The notes beneath the pieces are model-generated. The model worked only from the letters and a program-made list of their open reading frames with translations, had not been told where the DNA came from and did not search any database. Shown piece by piece: positions 33,527 to 43,917 of a stretch of 64,000 nt of DNA (its first letter is position 1; each line of letters begins with the position of its first letter). The translations under genes and the position numbers were made by a program. Source of the DNA: JASHPR01 sp963778075 (GTDB taxonomy: Bacteria; Actinomycetota; Actinomycetes; Streptosporangiales; Streptosporangiaceae); NCBI GenBank assembly GCA_963778075.1, contig CAVZTJ010000015.1, positions 558,001-622,000 on the forward strand. Reading direction: 5' to 3'.

Positions 33527-33646
33527 ACCATCCAGTCCTGTCAGGTGTCTCGATTCTGAACTACTTGACAAGTCAGGTTGCGACGTAATTGTGCTTAGTG
33601 TCTTGATAAGTCATGTTGGTGCCGTAAGGCAGACAGGAGAAGTCAG

Positions 33647-34056
33647 ATGGCATTGCAGGGTCCGATCCCGGTCGAGTTCGCCGCCGTGTTCCCGCACGGG
33701 GTGTTCGCGGCCGGGGGCTTCGAGCCGGTGCGGGACTTCGACGCGTCGAAGGCGGGGACCGGTTCGTCCAGTCCAAGGACAAGCCGACCGGGCTGCCGCT
33801 GTGGGCGGTCGAGGTGATCGACGCCGACCCGGAGGCGCGGGACAAGACGGCCAAGGTGAAGGTGGCGGCGGCCGATCAGCCGGTGCTGCCCGCGGCCCCG
33901 GCCGGGCTGCCGTTCGTGCCGGTGGAGTTCGCCGGGCTGACGGTCACCCCGTATGTGAACCAGGCCGGGCGGCTGGCCTACTCGCTCAAGGCCACCGGGG
34001 TCCGCGCGCCGGGCCGTGGCGGGCGCGCGGCGCGAGGGCAGGAGGCGGCGGCGTGA
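33647..34056 (+). pseudogene. Pra-like replication, integration and excision activator, frameshifted
   Basis: ATG 33647 opens MALQGPIPVEFAAVFPHGVF and GFEPVRDFDASK; after one indel the second frame continues WAVEVIDADPEARDKTAKVK and AAPAGLPFVPVEFAGLTVTP and YVNQAGRLAYSLKATGVRAP. This is the protein annotated on Streptomyces AICEs as plasmid replication, integration and excision activator, which in pSAM2 switches on rep, xis and int. A single frameshift near 33755 separates the halves. AGACAGGAGAAGTCAG precedes the ATG. The gene lies between the GntR and TraSA genes, as expected. Confidence 0.78.
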
Positions 34057-34442
34057 GCGGCATGAGGGCTACACGTACACGACGATCAGCGCGCGCCCGG
34101 CGAGCCGACCGGATCGGGTGCTCGTTCTACCTCGACGAGTCGACGCTCCGATCGTGCGTCGGCCAGCGCGGGACCGGCCAGCGTCGTGCATCTCGCATCG
34201 GCGAGCGGCCAGGAGGACATGCGCCGTCCCGCGCGGTCACCGGTCAGCCCGAAGACGCGCAGCTGGCGCGCACGGCTGCCGGCCGAGAGCGAGCGGCTAC
34301 GCCGCCGAAGTCGAGCGGCCAGCGCGCCACACAGCGGCCCGGCCCGCGGCAACCGCGGCGGCCTGATCAGCAGGCGGGACGGCCGGGAGTTCGCACTCCC
34401 GGCCGTCCCCGGTTCTCTCCCCACATCCAAGGCAAGGAAGAG
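34057..34442. other. Gap of 386 nt before TraSA, with a strong hairpin
   Basis: Frames here are Arg/Ala-rich shadows with no recognised protein. The hairpin at 34376-34409 is the main feature. A short remnant reading FYLDESTLRSCVGQR (34120s) is not identifiable. Confidence 0.4.
34376..34409. terminator. Strong hairpin upstream of TraSA
   Basis: GGGACGGCCGGGAG and CTCCCGGCCGTCCC form a 14-bp perfect stem around a TTCGCA loop. It lies about 35 nt before the TraSA start, so it may terminate upstream transcription or control transfer expression. Confidence 0.65.
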
Positions 34443-35894
34443 GTGTCCGATCGTATGCGCGGAAACGTTCCCGGGCGAGCAGCTCGCCCAGGTCGACAAC
34501 CCCGACCCGTTCGCCCCGCCGGTCTGGCGCTCCCCGGTCCACCGCACCCCCGAGCCGCTGATCTGGCTCGTCCAGCTCGTCCGCCTGATCGGGCGGGTCA
34601 TCTGGTTCCTGTCGCCACCCGCTGCTGGATGCGTGGCGGCGGTGCTGGTGCTGGTCTGGCTGCACGCGGGCTGGCCCGGCGTGGCTGGCCTGGCGGCTGA
34701 CCGTCGCGGCGCTGGTGGTGCTGCGGCTGGCCTGGCCGCACTGGTTCGCCCGGCTCGTCACCGGCCCGGCGCGGTGCCGGTGGCGGTGGTGGTACTACCG
34801 GCGGCGCTGGCAGCCGTGCTCACCATCGCCGGGCTCGCCCCCGCCTACCGGGGCCGCTCGTCGTCCCGGTCCTCGGCAAGGTCAGGCAGGTGCGTGCACC
34901 GACCGGGTACGGTCCGGCTGGTGTCCGGCCAGTCCCCGGCCGACTTCGCCGACAAGGCCGAGACCTGGCGCACGGGTTCGGCGCGCTGCTGTGCCGGGTC
35001 CGCACGCCACGCCCGGGCACGGTGGTCCTCGAGCTGGTCCGCCGCGACGCCCTGGCCGAGCCGATAACCGCCCTGCCGATCCCGGCGGAGCCGGACCTGC
35101 GGGCGCTGCCGGTGGGCCGGTGCGAGGACGGGTCGGTGTTCACGATCCGGCTGCACGGGACGCACCTGCTGATCGCGGGCGCGACCGGCGCGGGCAAGGG
35201 CTCCTACCTGTGGGGCCTGGTGCGGGCGCATGCTGCCGCTGATGGCCGCCGGGCTGGTCCAGGTGTGGGCGTGTGACCCGAAGCTGATGGAGCTGGCCTT
35301 CGGCCGGGCGCTGTTCGACCGCTACGGCCGGTACGCCGCCGACCCGGCCGACATCGCCGACCTGCTCGAAGCAGCGGTCGCCGACATGCAGGCGCGGGCC
35401 GCCCGGTTCGCGGGCAAGCAGCGCGACCACACCCCGACCACCGAGTACCCGTTCGTGGTGGTCCTGGTGGACGAGATCGCGTTCCTGACCGCCTACCAGG
35501 CCGACCGCAAACTCAAAGACCGCACCCTCGCCGCCCTGGCCACCCTCACCACCCAGGGCCGCGCGGTCGGCTACTGCGTGGTCGCCGCGCTGCAAGACCC
35601 GCGCAAGGAAGTCCTGAACATCCGTAACCTGTTCCCCGACAAGATCGCGCTGCGGCTGGACGAGCCGTCCCAGGTGGACATGGTGCTCGGCGACGGCGCC
35701 CGCGACCGCGGCGCGCTGCTGCGACGAGATCTCCACCGACCCCGCCACCGGCGCGGGCGTCGGGTTCGTCCGGCTGGAAGCCAGCCCCGACCCGGTACGG
35801 GTCCGCGCCGCGTTCGTCTCCGACGACGACATCCGCGCCATGGCCGCCTACACCACGCCGCTGCTGGCGATCGCCGGGCGGCGAGGCCGCATGA
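34443..35894 (+). pseudogene. TraSA-type FtsK/SpoIIIE DNA translocase, frameshifted
   Basis: The GTG at 34443 (after AAGGAAGAG) opens the N terminus; NPDPFAPPVWRSPVHRTPEP and IWLVQLVRLIGRVIWFLS give the membrane anchor. The motor domain has the Walker A loop in LLIAGATGAGKGSYLWGLVR, the region QVWACDPKLMELAFGRALFD, Walker B in PFVVVLVDEIAFLTAYQ and the sensor stretch TTQGRAVGYCVVAALQDPRK. At least five indels break it. Such hexameric pumps move double-stranded DNA between mycelia during actinomycete conjugation. The end was placed at a TGA that overlaps the next ATG (ATGA), in a frame one base off the current one. Confidence 0.85.
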
Positions 35895-36072
35895 TCACCG
35901 GACTGGCTGGCGCACCGACGAGCCCTGCCCCGACTGCGGCGGCCCCCTGCTCGACATCAGCACCGATGACCGGCTCCTGATCCTGGCCTGCCCCGGCTGC
36001 GGCTACCGCGCCACGCTGGCGACGCCACCGACCCCGACCCGGACCGCCGACCCCGGCGGGACTGGAGGCTGA
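35891..36072 (+). pseudogene. Small zinc-ribbon protein after TraSA, frameshifted near its start
   Basis: The readable part DEPCPDCGGPLLDISTDD and ILACPGCGYRATLAT has two CxxC knuckles, forming a four-cysteine zinc ribbon. Short zinc ribbons commonly follow TraSA on Streptomyces elements. A one-base insertion near 35905 separates the ATG at 35891 from the zinc-ribbon frame. Its TGA directly abuts the ATG of the Rep gene. Confidence 0.55.
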
Positions 36073-37677
36073 ATGACCCCACGCCAGACCACCCGGGCCG
36101 CAGCGGCTGGCCATGCCGCTGGCCCGCGATGTCGTCCGCGACCTGGCCGTCGAGCACGGCGCCTGCATCCGGCCCGTCCAGCTCCGCCGCACCGACATCG
36201 CACACCGGCCAGGTCGAACAGGTGCTCGTCCCGTGCGGGCACACCCTCGCCACCGTCTGCCCGCCTGCGCCGAACGGGCCAAGACGCTGCGCGCCGCGCA
36301 ATGCCGCGAAGGCTGGCACCTCGACCACGAACCCGTCATCGAGCCCGACGAGCCCGACGACGACAGCGCATGTGGATCGAACACCGCGCCGACGCCCAGC
36401 GAGCGCGACCACGCCGAGCACCGCCGGACAGGACACCGCCGACGCTGACGAGCTGATCGCCGACCTGGACGAGGAGATCACCCGCTCGGCATCCGCGGCA
36501 ACGTCCTGCCCGACGCGGCCCGCCCGGCGCCACCGGTCCACCCGGCGCCGCCAAGACGCCCCCGACCTGCCCCGGCGCCGTCGCCCCGCGCACGATCGGC
36601 AAGACCTACACCGCGCCGGACGGCAAGACCTTCCGCCCGTCATGTTCGTCACCCTGACCTGCCCCAGCTACGGCCGGGTCAGCGCGACGGCACTCCGGCC
36701 GACCCGGACAGCTACGACTACCAGCGGGCCGCCCGTGACGCGCTGCACTTCGCCGCGCTGTTCGACCGGTTCATCCAGAACCTGCGCCGGTTCCTCGGCT
36801 ACGACGTGCAGTATTTCGCCGCCGTCGAACCACAGCGGCGCCTCGCTCCGCACATCCACATCGCGCATGCGCGGCACCGTGTCCCGCGCCGAGCTGCGCC
36901 AGGTGCTCGCCGCCACCTACCACCAGGTCTGGTGGCCAGCCACCGACCACGTCCAGCACGACGACGCGCACCTGCCGGTCTGGCACGAGACCACCGGCCG
37001 CTACCTCGACCCCGCGACCGGCGAAGTCCTGCCCACCTGGGACGAGGCCCTCGACGCCATCGGCGCCAGACGACGAGCCGCTGCACGTGGCCCGGTTCGG
37101 CGACCGGTTCGACGCCCAGGGCGTGCTGGCCGGATCACGCGACGCGGCCCGGTGCATCGGCTACCTCACCAAGTACCTGACCAAGCACGTCGCCGACTGC
37201 CACCAGGCCAGCACCGACGCCCAGCAAGCCCACGCCGAGCGGCTCGCCGACGCGCTGCGGTACGAGCCGTGCTCGCCGACCTGCGCGAACTGGCTGCGCT
37301 ACGGCATCCAGCCCAAAAACCCGCGTGAGGGCCTGCGGCCCGGCCGCTGCAACGGCAAGGCCCATCGCCGCGAGCACCTCGGCTACGCCGGACGCCGCGT
37401 CCTGGTCTCCCGCAAATGGTCCGGCAAGACCCTCGCCGACCACCGCGCCGACCGCAAAGCCTGGCTCCTGGCCACCCTCGGCATCCCCGACGACCGACCC
37501 GCGCCCGCTACACCTGGGAACCCGTCACCCCCGGCGACCCCGACCACATGCCCCCCGCCCGGCGGCTCCTGCACGTCGTCGCCGAGCGCATCGAATGGCA
37601 TGCCGCGCTCGACCAAGGCCAGACGCGAGAGCCAGCGGCCAACCGGCCCCGGATCTTTCGGCAACCGGGAGGGCGGC
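36073..37677 (+). pseudogene. RepSA-type replication initiator, frameshifted
   Basis: ATG 36073 opens the protein; the readable pieces are MPLARDVVRDLAVEHGACIR, DYQRAARDALHFAALFDRF, LGYDVQYFAAVEPQRRLAPH with HIHIA (the HUH metal-site region), WWPATDHVQHDDAHLPVWHE and RDAARCIGYLTKYLTKHVAD with the catalytic Tyr, then CSPTCANWLRYGIQPKNPR. This order is that of the pSAM2/pIJ101-type rolling-circle initiator of actinomycete elements. Seven or more indels divide it. The exact C terminus is unclear; I stop it before the Xis ATG. Confidence 0.83.
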
Positions 37678-37905
37678 ATGACCGGGCAGCGATCGCCCGC
37701 CCCCGAACGGCTGCTGACGGTCGCCGAGGCCGCCGAGGTGCTGAGCACCAGCGAGCGGTTCCCGCGGCGGCTCATCGAGCAGCGGCGTATCCGGTTCGTG
37801 CGCGTCGGCCGTCATGTCCGCATCCCCGAATCCGCACTGCGCGAGTTCATCGAGGCCGGGCTCGTCGAGCCGGTCACCACCAGGAAAAGGAGAAAGGTCG
37901 CATGA
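37678..37905 (+). CDS. xis: Excisionase / DNA-binding protein (MerR-like HTH, Xis)
   Basis: The 75-residue protein is intact. It contains LLTVAEAAEVLSTSERFPRR and then RIRFVRVGRHVRIPESALRE, the winged helix-turn-helix typical of Xis/AlpA-like proteins that bend attachment-site DNA for excision. The ATG has GGGAGGG 4 nt upstream. Its TGA overlaps the integrase ATG by four bases, as in pSAM2-like xis-int operons. Confidence 0.88.
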   Translation: MTGQRSPAPERLLTVAEAAEVLSTSERFPRRLIEQRRIRFVRVGRHVRIPESALREFIEAGLVEPVTTRKRRKVA

Positions 37906-39122
37906 TGGTAAGAAAGCGACGCTTCGGGCGGGTCCGGCAACTGTCGTCCGGCCGCTGGCAGGCACGGTACGCGGGCCGGACGGTATGACCGTCCAGCGGA
38001 CGAAACGTTCGCCAGCAAGACCGACGCGGAGATCTGGCTGACGCTCAAGGAGGCCGAGATCCTTAACGGCGACTGGATCAACCCCGACGACGGCAAGGTC
38101 GCGTTCGCCGAATACGCGCGGACATGGATCGAGCGAGCGGCCGGGCCTCCGGCCCAAGACAGTCGAGTTGTACCAGCTACCTACTGCGCAGGCACCTGTC
38201 TCCCGATTTTCGGCAAAATGCCCATCGCCGACATCCAGGCCAAGCCATGTCCGGCACTGGCGCAAGCAACTTCTCGACGCTGGCGTGAGCGCGGTCACGG
38301 TGGCCAAGGCATACCGCCTGCTCAAAGCCGTACTGAACACCGCGTTGGACGACGGGGTGATCCGGCGCAACCCGTGCCGTATCAAGGGCGCCGGCAGGAG
38401 AAGTCGCCCGAGCGGCCGACGCTCGACGATCACCCAGGTCTACGCGCTGGCCGAGGCGGTCGACCAGCGTTATCGCGCGCTCGTACTGCTGGCGATGTTC
38501 AGCAGCCTGCGGTGGGGCGAGCTGGGCGCGACTGCGGCAGTGCGACATCGACCTGGCGGCCCACACGGTGCGGGTGACCCGGCAGATCGCCGACTGGTCC
38601 GCGGCGGCGGTTTCGCGTTCGGGCCGCCCAAGTCCAGAGGCGGGCAAGCGAGTCGTGCCGATTCCCGACGCTGATCGTCCCGGTCATTCGGTGGCACCTG
38701 GCATGCTTCGCCGGGCATGGAGACGAAGGGCTCGTGTTCACCAGCCCGACGGGAATGCCGCTCCATCACAGCAACTTCCGGCGGCGGGTCTGGCTGCCAG
38801 CGCTCACAGCGGCCGGACTGCCCGCCATCCACTTCCATGATCTGCGGCACACCGGGAACACCCTGGCCGCCAGCGCAGGAGCGAATCTCCGCGAGCTGAT
38901 GGACCGGATGGGCCACGACAGCGAACGCGCTGCGATGGTCTACCTGCACGGCAGCGATGCGAGCGCCAGCAACAGATCGCGAAGACGCTGAGCGACCTGG
39001 CGAAGGATGAGCTGGAAGCGCGGGAGGACGGGGCGCCGGGAAACGATCGGGCACGCAACGGGCACGGAGCCGGAAACGGGCCTCATGAAGATCATCCGCG
39101 TAGACCTGAAAACAGCCTCTGA
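37902..39122 (+). pseudogene. int: Site-specific tyrosine integrase of the tRNA-Arg element, frameshifted
   Basis: ATG 37902 overlaps the xis stop. The readable parts are RKRRFGRVRQLSSGRWQARY, SKTDAEIWLTLKEAEILNGD, VTVAKAYRLLKAVLNTALDD with VIRRNPCRIKGAG, the first catalytic Arg in MFSSLRWGEL, HFHDLRHTGNTLAASAGAN (H-x-x-R), and GHDSERAAMVYLHGSD with the catalytic Tyr. At least six indels disrupt it. The C terminus in the last frame ends KDELEAREDGAPGNDRARNG and stops at 39122, 18 nt before the intact tRNA-Arg. An integrase immediately 3' of the tRNA it targets is the classic arrangement. Confidence 0.9.
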
Positions 39123-39139
39123 CCTGCGGTGTAAGGGGA

Positions 39140-39183
39140 GCGCCCCGAGCGCGACTCGAACGCGCGACCTACTGCTTAGGAGG
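39140..39183. other. Attachment-site copy D: att core inside the intact tRNA-Arg gene
   Basis: This 44-bp segment is identical to copy A and nearly identical to B and C. It runs from one base outside the tRNA 3' end to the anticodon loop and marks the right boundary of the island. Confidence 0.85.
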
Positions 39184-39213
39184 CAGTTGCTCTATCCGCT
39201 GAGCTATCGGGGC
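39141..39213 (-). tRNA. tRNA-Arg (anticodon CCU), intact, island attachment gene
   Basis: The reverse strand folds as a full 73-nt tRNA: acceptor GCCCCGA/TCGGGGC with discriminator G, D arm GCTC...GAGC, anticodon stem ACTGC/GCAGT with loop CTCCTAA (anticodon CCT), variable loop AGGTC, and T arm GCGCG-TTCGAGT-CGCGC. CCA is not encoded. Its 3' half, together with one flanking base, is duplicated at 22561, 24386 and 26633. Confidence 0.97.
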
Positions 39214-39365
39214 CAACCTGGCCAGGGCGGCAACCTGCTGGCCGGACCCAAGCCTAACCGGTCATCGGCGATCGCGCGGCGGCCGTTGCGCCGCGTGGCG
39301 GCCGTTGCGCGGCACTGCGGCGCGTCGCCAGAGTGGACCCGGGCCCGAGGACGGCGCGAACGACG

Positions 39366-40175
39366 CTAGGGGAGCTCGAACGGAAGCTTGATGCCATCGA
39401 GGGCGTGCGGGCAGGGGCAGGCCCGGTCGTCGGGGAGGTCGGCGATCACCCTCATGAGCACGTCCCTGAGCCGGCCGATGTTCTCGGCGAACACCCGGAA
39501 CACCTCGGCCTGGGTGACGCCTTCGCCCTCCTCGATCCCGGCATCGGTGTCGGTGACCAGGGCGATCGTCGTGTAGCAGAGCGCAAGCTCACGGGCGAGA
39601 ACGGCCTCGGGCAGGCCGGTCATCCCGACCAGTGTCCAGCCTTGCGCGGCGTACCAGCGCGACTCCGCGCGGGTGGAGAACCGCGGGCCCTCGATGATCA
39701 CGAGCGTGCCGTCCACCACCGGCTCCCATCCCAGGGACCGGGAGACAGCTATCGCGGTCGACCGGCCGACCGGGCAGTACGGGTCGGCGAACTGGACGTG
39801 CACCGCGGTGCCCTCGTCGTAGAACGTCTGCGCGCGGCCCGAGGTCCGGTCCGCGAGCTGGTCCGGCACGGCCAGCGTGCCGGGCCCGTACGTCGTGGTC
39901 AGCGAGCCCACGGCGCTGGGCGCGAGCACCTGGCGGACGCCGACCGAGCGCAACGCCCACAGGTTCGCGCGGTACGGGATGCGGTGCGGCGGGTACTGGT
40001 GGCCGCGGCCGTGCCGTGGCACGAACGCCACCCAGCGGCCGGCCACCTCGCCGATCGTGAGCGGATCGCTCGGCAGGCCGAACGGGGTCTCGACCACCAC
40101 CTCCTCGGCGGCGTCGAGGAACTCATACAGCCCGGAGCCGCCGATGACGCCGATGCTGGCCAGATCTCCGGCCAC
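39366..40175 (-). CDS. mtnP: S-methyl-5'-thioadenosine phosphorylase
   Basis: The 269-residue enzyme belongs to the trimeric MTAP/PNP family, which splits methylthioadenosine into adenine and methylthioribose 1-phosphate for methionine salvage. Signatures are IGVIGGSGLYEFLDAAEEV at the N terminus, PRHGRGHQYPPHRIPYRAN for the phosphate site, VIIEGPRFSTRAES, and GMTGLPEAVLARELALCYTT with the TDTDAG purine-site loop. The GTG at 40175 lies 6 nt after the stop of the FmdB-type gene, indicating co-transcription. A C-terminal PDDRACPCPHAL extension is common in actinobacterial members. Confidence 0.93.
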   Translation of the reverse strand: MAGDLASIGVIGGSGLYEFLDAAEEVVVETPFGLPSDPLTIGEVAGRWVAFVPRHGRGHQYPPHRIPYRANLWALRSVGVRQVLAPSAVGSLTTTYGPGTLAVPDQLADRTSGRAQTFYDEGTAVHVQFADPYCPVGRSTAIAVSRSLGWEPVVDGTLVIIEGPRFSTRAESRWYAAQGWTLVGMTGLPEAVLARELALCYTTIALVTDTDAGIEEGEGVTQAEVFRVFAENIGRLRDVLMRVIADLPDDRACPCPHALDGIKLPFELP

Positions 40176-40181
40176 GGCAGG

Positions 40182-40565
40182 TCAGGCGACCTTCGAGCCC
40201 GAGGAGGAGGATGAGGATGAAGAAGAGGACGACGACGATGACGAAGACGAGGAGGAGCTGACCTTCTCCCCGGACTTCTTGTCGCCGCTGCCGGAGGACT
40301 TGTCGCCGGACGAGGTCGCGGAGTCGGCCTTCTTGCTGTCCGACGACCCGTTCGACGATGCGGCCGCGGGCTCGGAGCTCTTCTGGCTGGCGCGGCTGTC
40401 GGTCCGGTAGAAGCCCGACCCCTTGAAGACGATGCCGACCGGGGAGAAGACCTTGCGCAGCTTGCCGCCGCATGACGGGCACACCGTCAGCGAGTCGTCG
40501 GTGAACTTCTGCACCACTTCAAGCCGATCTGCGCAATCGGTGCAGGCGTACTGATACGTCGGCAC
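40182..40565 (-). CDS. FmdB-family zinc-ribbon protein with a polyserine tail
   Basis: The protein is about 127 residues. Its N-terminal zinc ribbon is typical of FmdB regulators: PTYQYACTDCADRLEVVQKF and VCPSCGGKLRKVFSPVGI, then FKGSGFYRTDSR. After residue 60 it becomes low complexity (Ser/Lys/Asp) and ends with about 20 consecutive serines and GSKVA. The serine run uses mixed TCN codons, so it is not a simple DNA microsatellite. The GTG at 40565 has GGGAGGAG 2-4 nt upstream. It lies between the cyclo-ligase and MTA phosphorylase genes, an arrangement known in actinobacteria. Confidence 0.88.
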   Translation of the reverse strand: MPTYQYACTDCADRLEVVQKFTDDSLTVCPSCGGKLRKVFSPVGIVFKGSGFYRTDSRASQKSSEPAAASSNGSSDSKKADSATSSGDKSSGSGDKKSGEKVSSSSSSSSSSSSSSSSSSSSGSKVA

Positions 40566-40622
40566 AGCTCCTCCCTCTGCGGCTAGCACTCGCCGCGTGC
40601 AACTGCTAAATGTTAGCAACAG

Positions 40623-41183
40623 CTAGCGCAGCCTGGTGATTCCTTGACGCGGCTGCGCCGCCATCCGCACCGGCTGGTCGAGCGGGCCGGCCGGAACCTC
40701 CTCGAGCAGCTCGTCGTCGTAGATCAGCGCGATCGTGGGAATCGCGGCGCCGACCCGGACCAGCGCGCGGTCATAGGAGCCTCCCCCGCGGCCCAGCCGC
40801 ATGCCGCCGCGGTCCACCGCCAGCGCCGGCACGATCACCAGGTCGGCGCTGGTTATCGCCGTCACGCCACGCGGCGGCTCGGTCGGCTCGAGGAGCCCGC
40901 GCGGTCCCGGGTCCAGCGAATCCGGCCCCTCATACGACGCCCAGTCCAGGTCGTCATCGGCACGCAGCAGCGGCAGCAGTACGTACGTGCCGCGCTTCCA
41001 GAGCGCGTAGATCAGGCCTCTGGTGTCGGGCTCGCTGCCCACCGACACATAGGCGGCCACAGTCCCGGCCATCTGAATCTCCGGCAGCGAGAGCACCGCA
41101 TCACGAAGCAGGCTCGCGGTGGCGCCGCGTTCCGGATGGTCAATGTTGTTACGCTTTGTAAGCAGTTGACGCCGCAGCACCAT
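40623..41183 (-). CDS. 5-formyltetrahydrofolate cyclo-ligase
   Basis: About 186 residues; the ATP-dependent enzyme converts 5-formyl-THF to 5,10-methenyl-THF. Motifs include the N-terminal RRQLLTKRNNIDHPERGATA, VAAYVSVGSEPDTRGLIYAL, LLPLLRADDDLDWASYEG, and the nucleotide-site loop MRLGRGGGSYDRALVRVG with ALIYDDELLEEVP. The ATG at 41183 lacks a strong ribosome site and lies 78 nt from the divergent galU start, so the two may share a promoter region. The FmdB-type gene follows 57 nt downstream. Confidence 0.9.
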   Translation of the reverse strand: MVLRRQLLTKRNNIDHPERGATASLLRDAVLSLPEIQMAGTVAAYVSVGSEPDTRGLIYALWKRGTYVLLPLLRADDDLDWASYEGPDSLDPGPRGLLEPTEPPRGVTAITSADLVIVPALAVDRGGMRLGRGGGSYDRALVRVGAAIPTIALIYDDELLEEVPAGPLDQPVRMAAQPRQGITRLR

Positions 41184-41261
41184 CTTACGCGACCGCGTGG
41201 TGACCTCATCGGGGTCGGTGCGGTCCACTGCGTCCTCCGGGATGCGGTTAGGGTTCTCAGC

Positions 41262-42184
<923 letters not shown>

Positions 42185-42188
<4 letters not shown>

Positions 42189-43426
42189 GCGTGGCCCAGC
42201 ACACCGGGCAGGCCGCTATGCAGCCGGTGGAGAGCTACCTGGACGAGGTGCTCGCGGCCATCCGGCCGCTGCCGCCGCGCGAGCTCCGGCTGGACGAGGC
42301 CGGCGGCGCGGTGCTCGCCGAGGACGTCACCGCGGCGTGGGCGCTGCCTCCGTTCGACAACTCGGGCATGGACGGGTACGCGGTCCTGGCCGCCGACGTC
42401 GCTGATGCCACGCCGGAGCGGCCGGTCACTCTGCCGGTGCGCGGCGAGGTCCCGGCCGGCGACACCCGGACCCACCATCTCGGCCAGGGGACCTGCCTGC
42501 GGATCATGACCGGCGCGCCGGTGCCGTCCGGCGCGGACGCCATCGTCCCGGTGGAGTGGACCGACGGCGGCAGCGCGCACGTCACGATCAGCCGCGCCCC
42601 CGAGCCCGGGAACTCGATCCGGCGGGCCGGCGGCGACGCGGCTGTGGGCGACGTGCTGCTGACGGCGGGAACGCGGGTGGGCCCGGTGCAGATCGGCCTG
42701 CTCGCCGCGGCCGGGCGCGGCACCGTCGCCGCCCGCCCCCGCCCGCGGATCACCGTGATGTCGACCGGGGACGAGCTCATCGAGCCCGGCCAGCCGGTCC
42801 GGCCCGGCCAGATCTGGGAGTCCAACAGCCGCATGCTGGCCGCGGCCGCGCAGCAGGCCGGCTACCCGGCGCGCCGCCACGCGATCGCCCCGGACGACAA
42901 GGCGGCGGTGCTGGCCGCGATCGAGGAGGCGCTGGCCGACACCGACCTGCTGGTCACCACCGGCGGGGTCAGCATGGGCGGCGAGCACGACATCGTCAAG
43001 GCGGCCCTGCAGGACCTCGGCACGGTCGCGTTCCGCAAGATCGCGATGCAGCCAGGTATGCCGCAGGGCTTCGGCGTGGTCGGCCCCGCGGGTACCCCGA
43101 TCTTCACCCTGCCGGGAAACCCGGTCAGCGCGTACGTGTCATTCCAGCTGTTCGTCAGGCCAGCAGCCAGTGCTCTTCAAGATTTCGGGCCTGAACGCCT
43201 CGCCGCCACCTCGGCCGAGCTAGCCGGGCCGGTCCGGTCGCCGTCCGGCCGCAGGTCGTACCTCCGCGCGGTGCTGGACTCGGCTGCCGGGACCGTGGCG
43301 CCGGTGTCCGGGCAGTCGTCGCACCAGCTGGCGTCGCTGGCCAGGGCCGACGCGCTGATCGTCGTGCCCGAGTCCGTGACCGAGCTGCCCGGGGGCGCGA
43401 CCGTCGAGGTGCTGATGCTGCCATGA
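42185..43426 (+). CDS. moeA: Molybdopterin molybdenumtransferase MoeA / gephyrin-like protein (Glp)
   Basis: The 413-residue protein has MoeA domains III, I, II and IV in order: N-terminal VESYLDEVLAAIRPLPPREL, PPFDNSGMDGYAVLAADV, the MogA-like fold with VMSTGDELIEPGQPVRPGQI and LLVTTGGVSMGGEHDIVKAA, QPGMPQGFGVVG and FTLPGNPVSAYVSFQLFV. MoeA inserts molybdenum into adenylylated molybdopterin. In Corynebacterium a galU-linked MoeA-like protein, Glp, acts in cell division with the membrane protein GlpR. The SepX/GlpR-like gene at 45308 makes such a role possible here. moaC follows with ATGA overlap, supporting cofactor synthesis. Confidence 0.92.
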
Positions 43427-43917
43427 CCGGCCAGCCTGGCTCCGGCCCCGCGCTCACGCACATCGACGCCGCGGGGCAGGCGCGCATGGTCGACGTGTCG
43501 GCCAAGGAGGTGACCGCCAGGGCCGCCACCGCGTCCGGGCGGGTGCTGCTCTCCCCCGCCGCCGTGGCCGCGCTGCGCGACGGCACCGTGCCCAAGGGCG
43601 ACGCGCTGGCGGTGGCGCGGATCGCCGGGATCCAGGGCGCTAAACGCACCCCGGACCTGATCCCGCTGTGCCATCCGATCGGGCTGCACTCGGTGGCCGT
43701 CGAGCTTTCGGTGCTGGACGACGGGGTCGAGATCACCGCCACAGCGCGGACGGCCGACCGGACCGGCGTGGAGATGGAGGCGCTGACAGCGGTCTCGGTG
43801 GCCGCGCTGGCGCTGATCGACATGATCAAGGCGGTCGACCCCGCGGCGGTGATCAGCGACGTGCGGGTCGAGGAGAAGACGGGCGGCAAGACCGGGACCT
43901 GGCGGCGGGAACCATGA
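43423..43917 (+). CDS. moaC: Cyclic pyranopterin monophosphate synthase
   Basis: The 164-residue protein carries out the MoaC step that turns 3',8-cyclo-GTP into cyclic pyranopterin monophosphate in molybdenum cofactor synthesis. Family signatures are ARMVDVSAKEVTARAATASG, AGIQGAKRTPDLIPLCHPIG and TGVEMEALTAVSVAALALID, with catalytic Lys near EEKTGGKTG at the C terminus. The start overlaps the stop of moeA (ATGA) and the stop overlaps the mog start (CCATGATC), so translation is coupled. Confidence 0.95.
   Translation: MTGQPGSGPALTHIDAAGQARMVDVSAKEVTARAATASGRVLLSPAAVAALRDGTVPKGDALAVARIAGIQGAKRTPDLIPLCHPIGLHSVAVELSVLDDGVEITATARTADRTGVEMEALTAVSVAALALIDMIKAVDPAAVISDVRVEEKTGGKTGTWRREP

Noticed and set aside
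39270..39325. GGCGGCCGTTGCGC direct repeats between tRNA-Arg and the MTA phosphorylase gene
   Set aside because: Only two short GC-rich copies; not distinguishable from local simple-sequence duplication.
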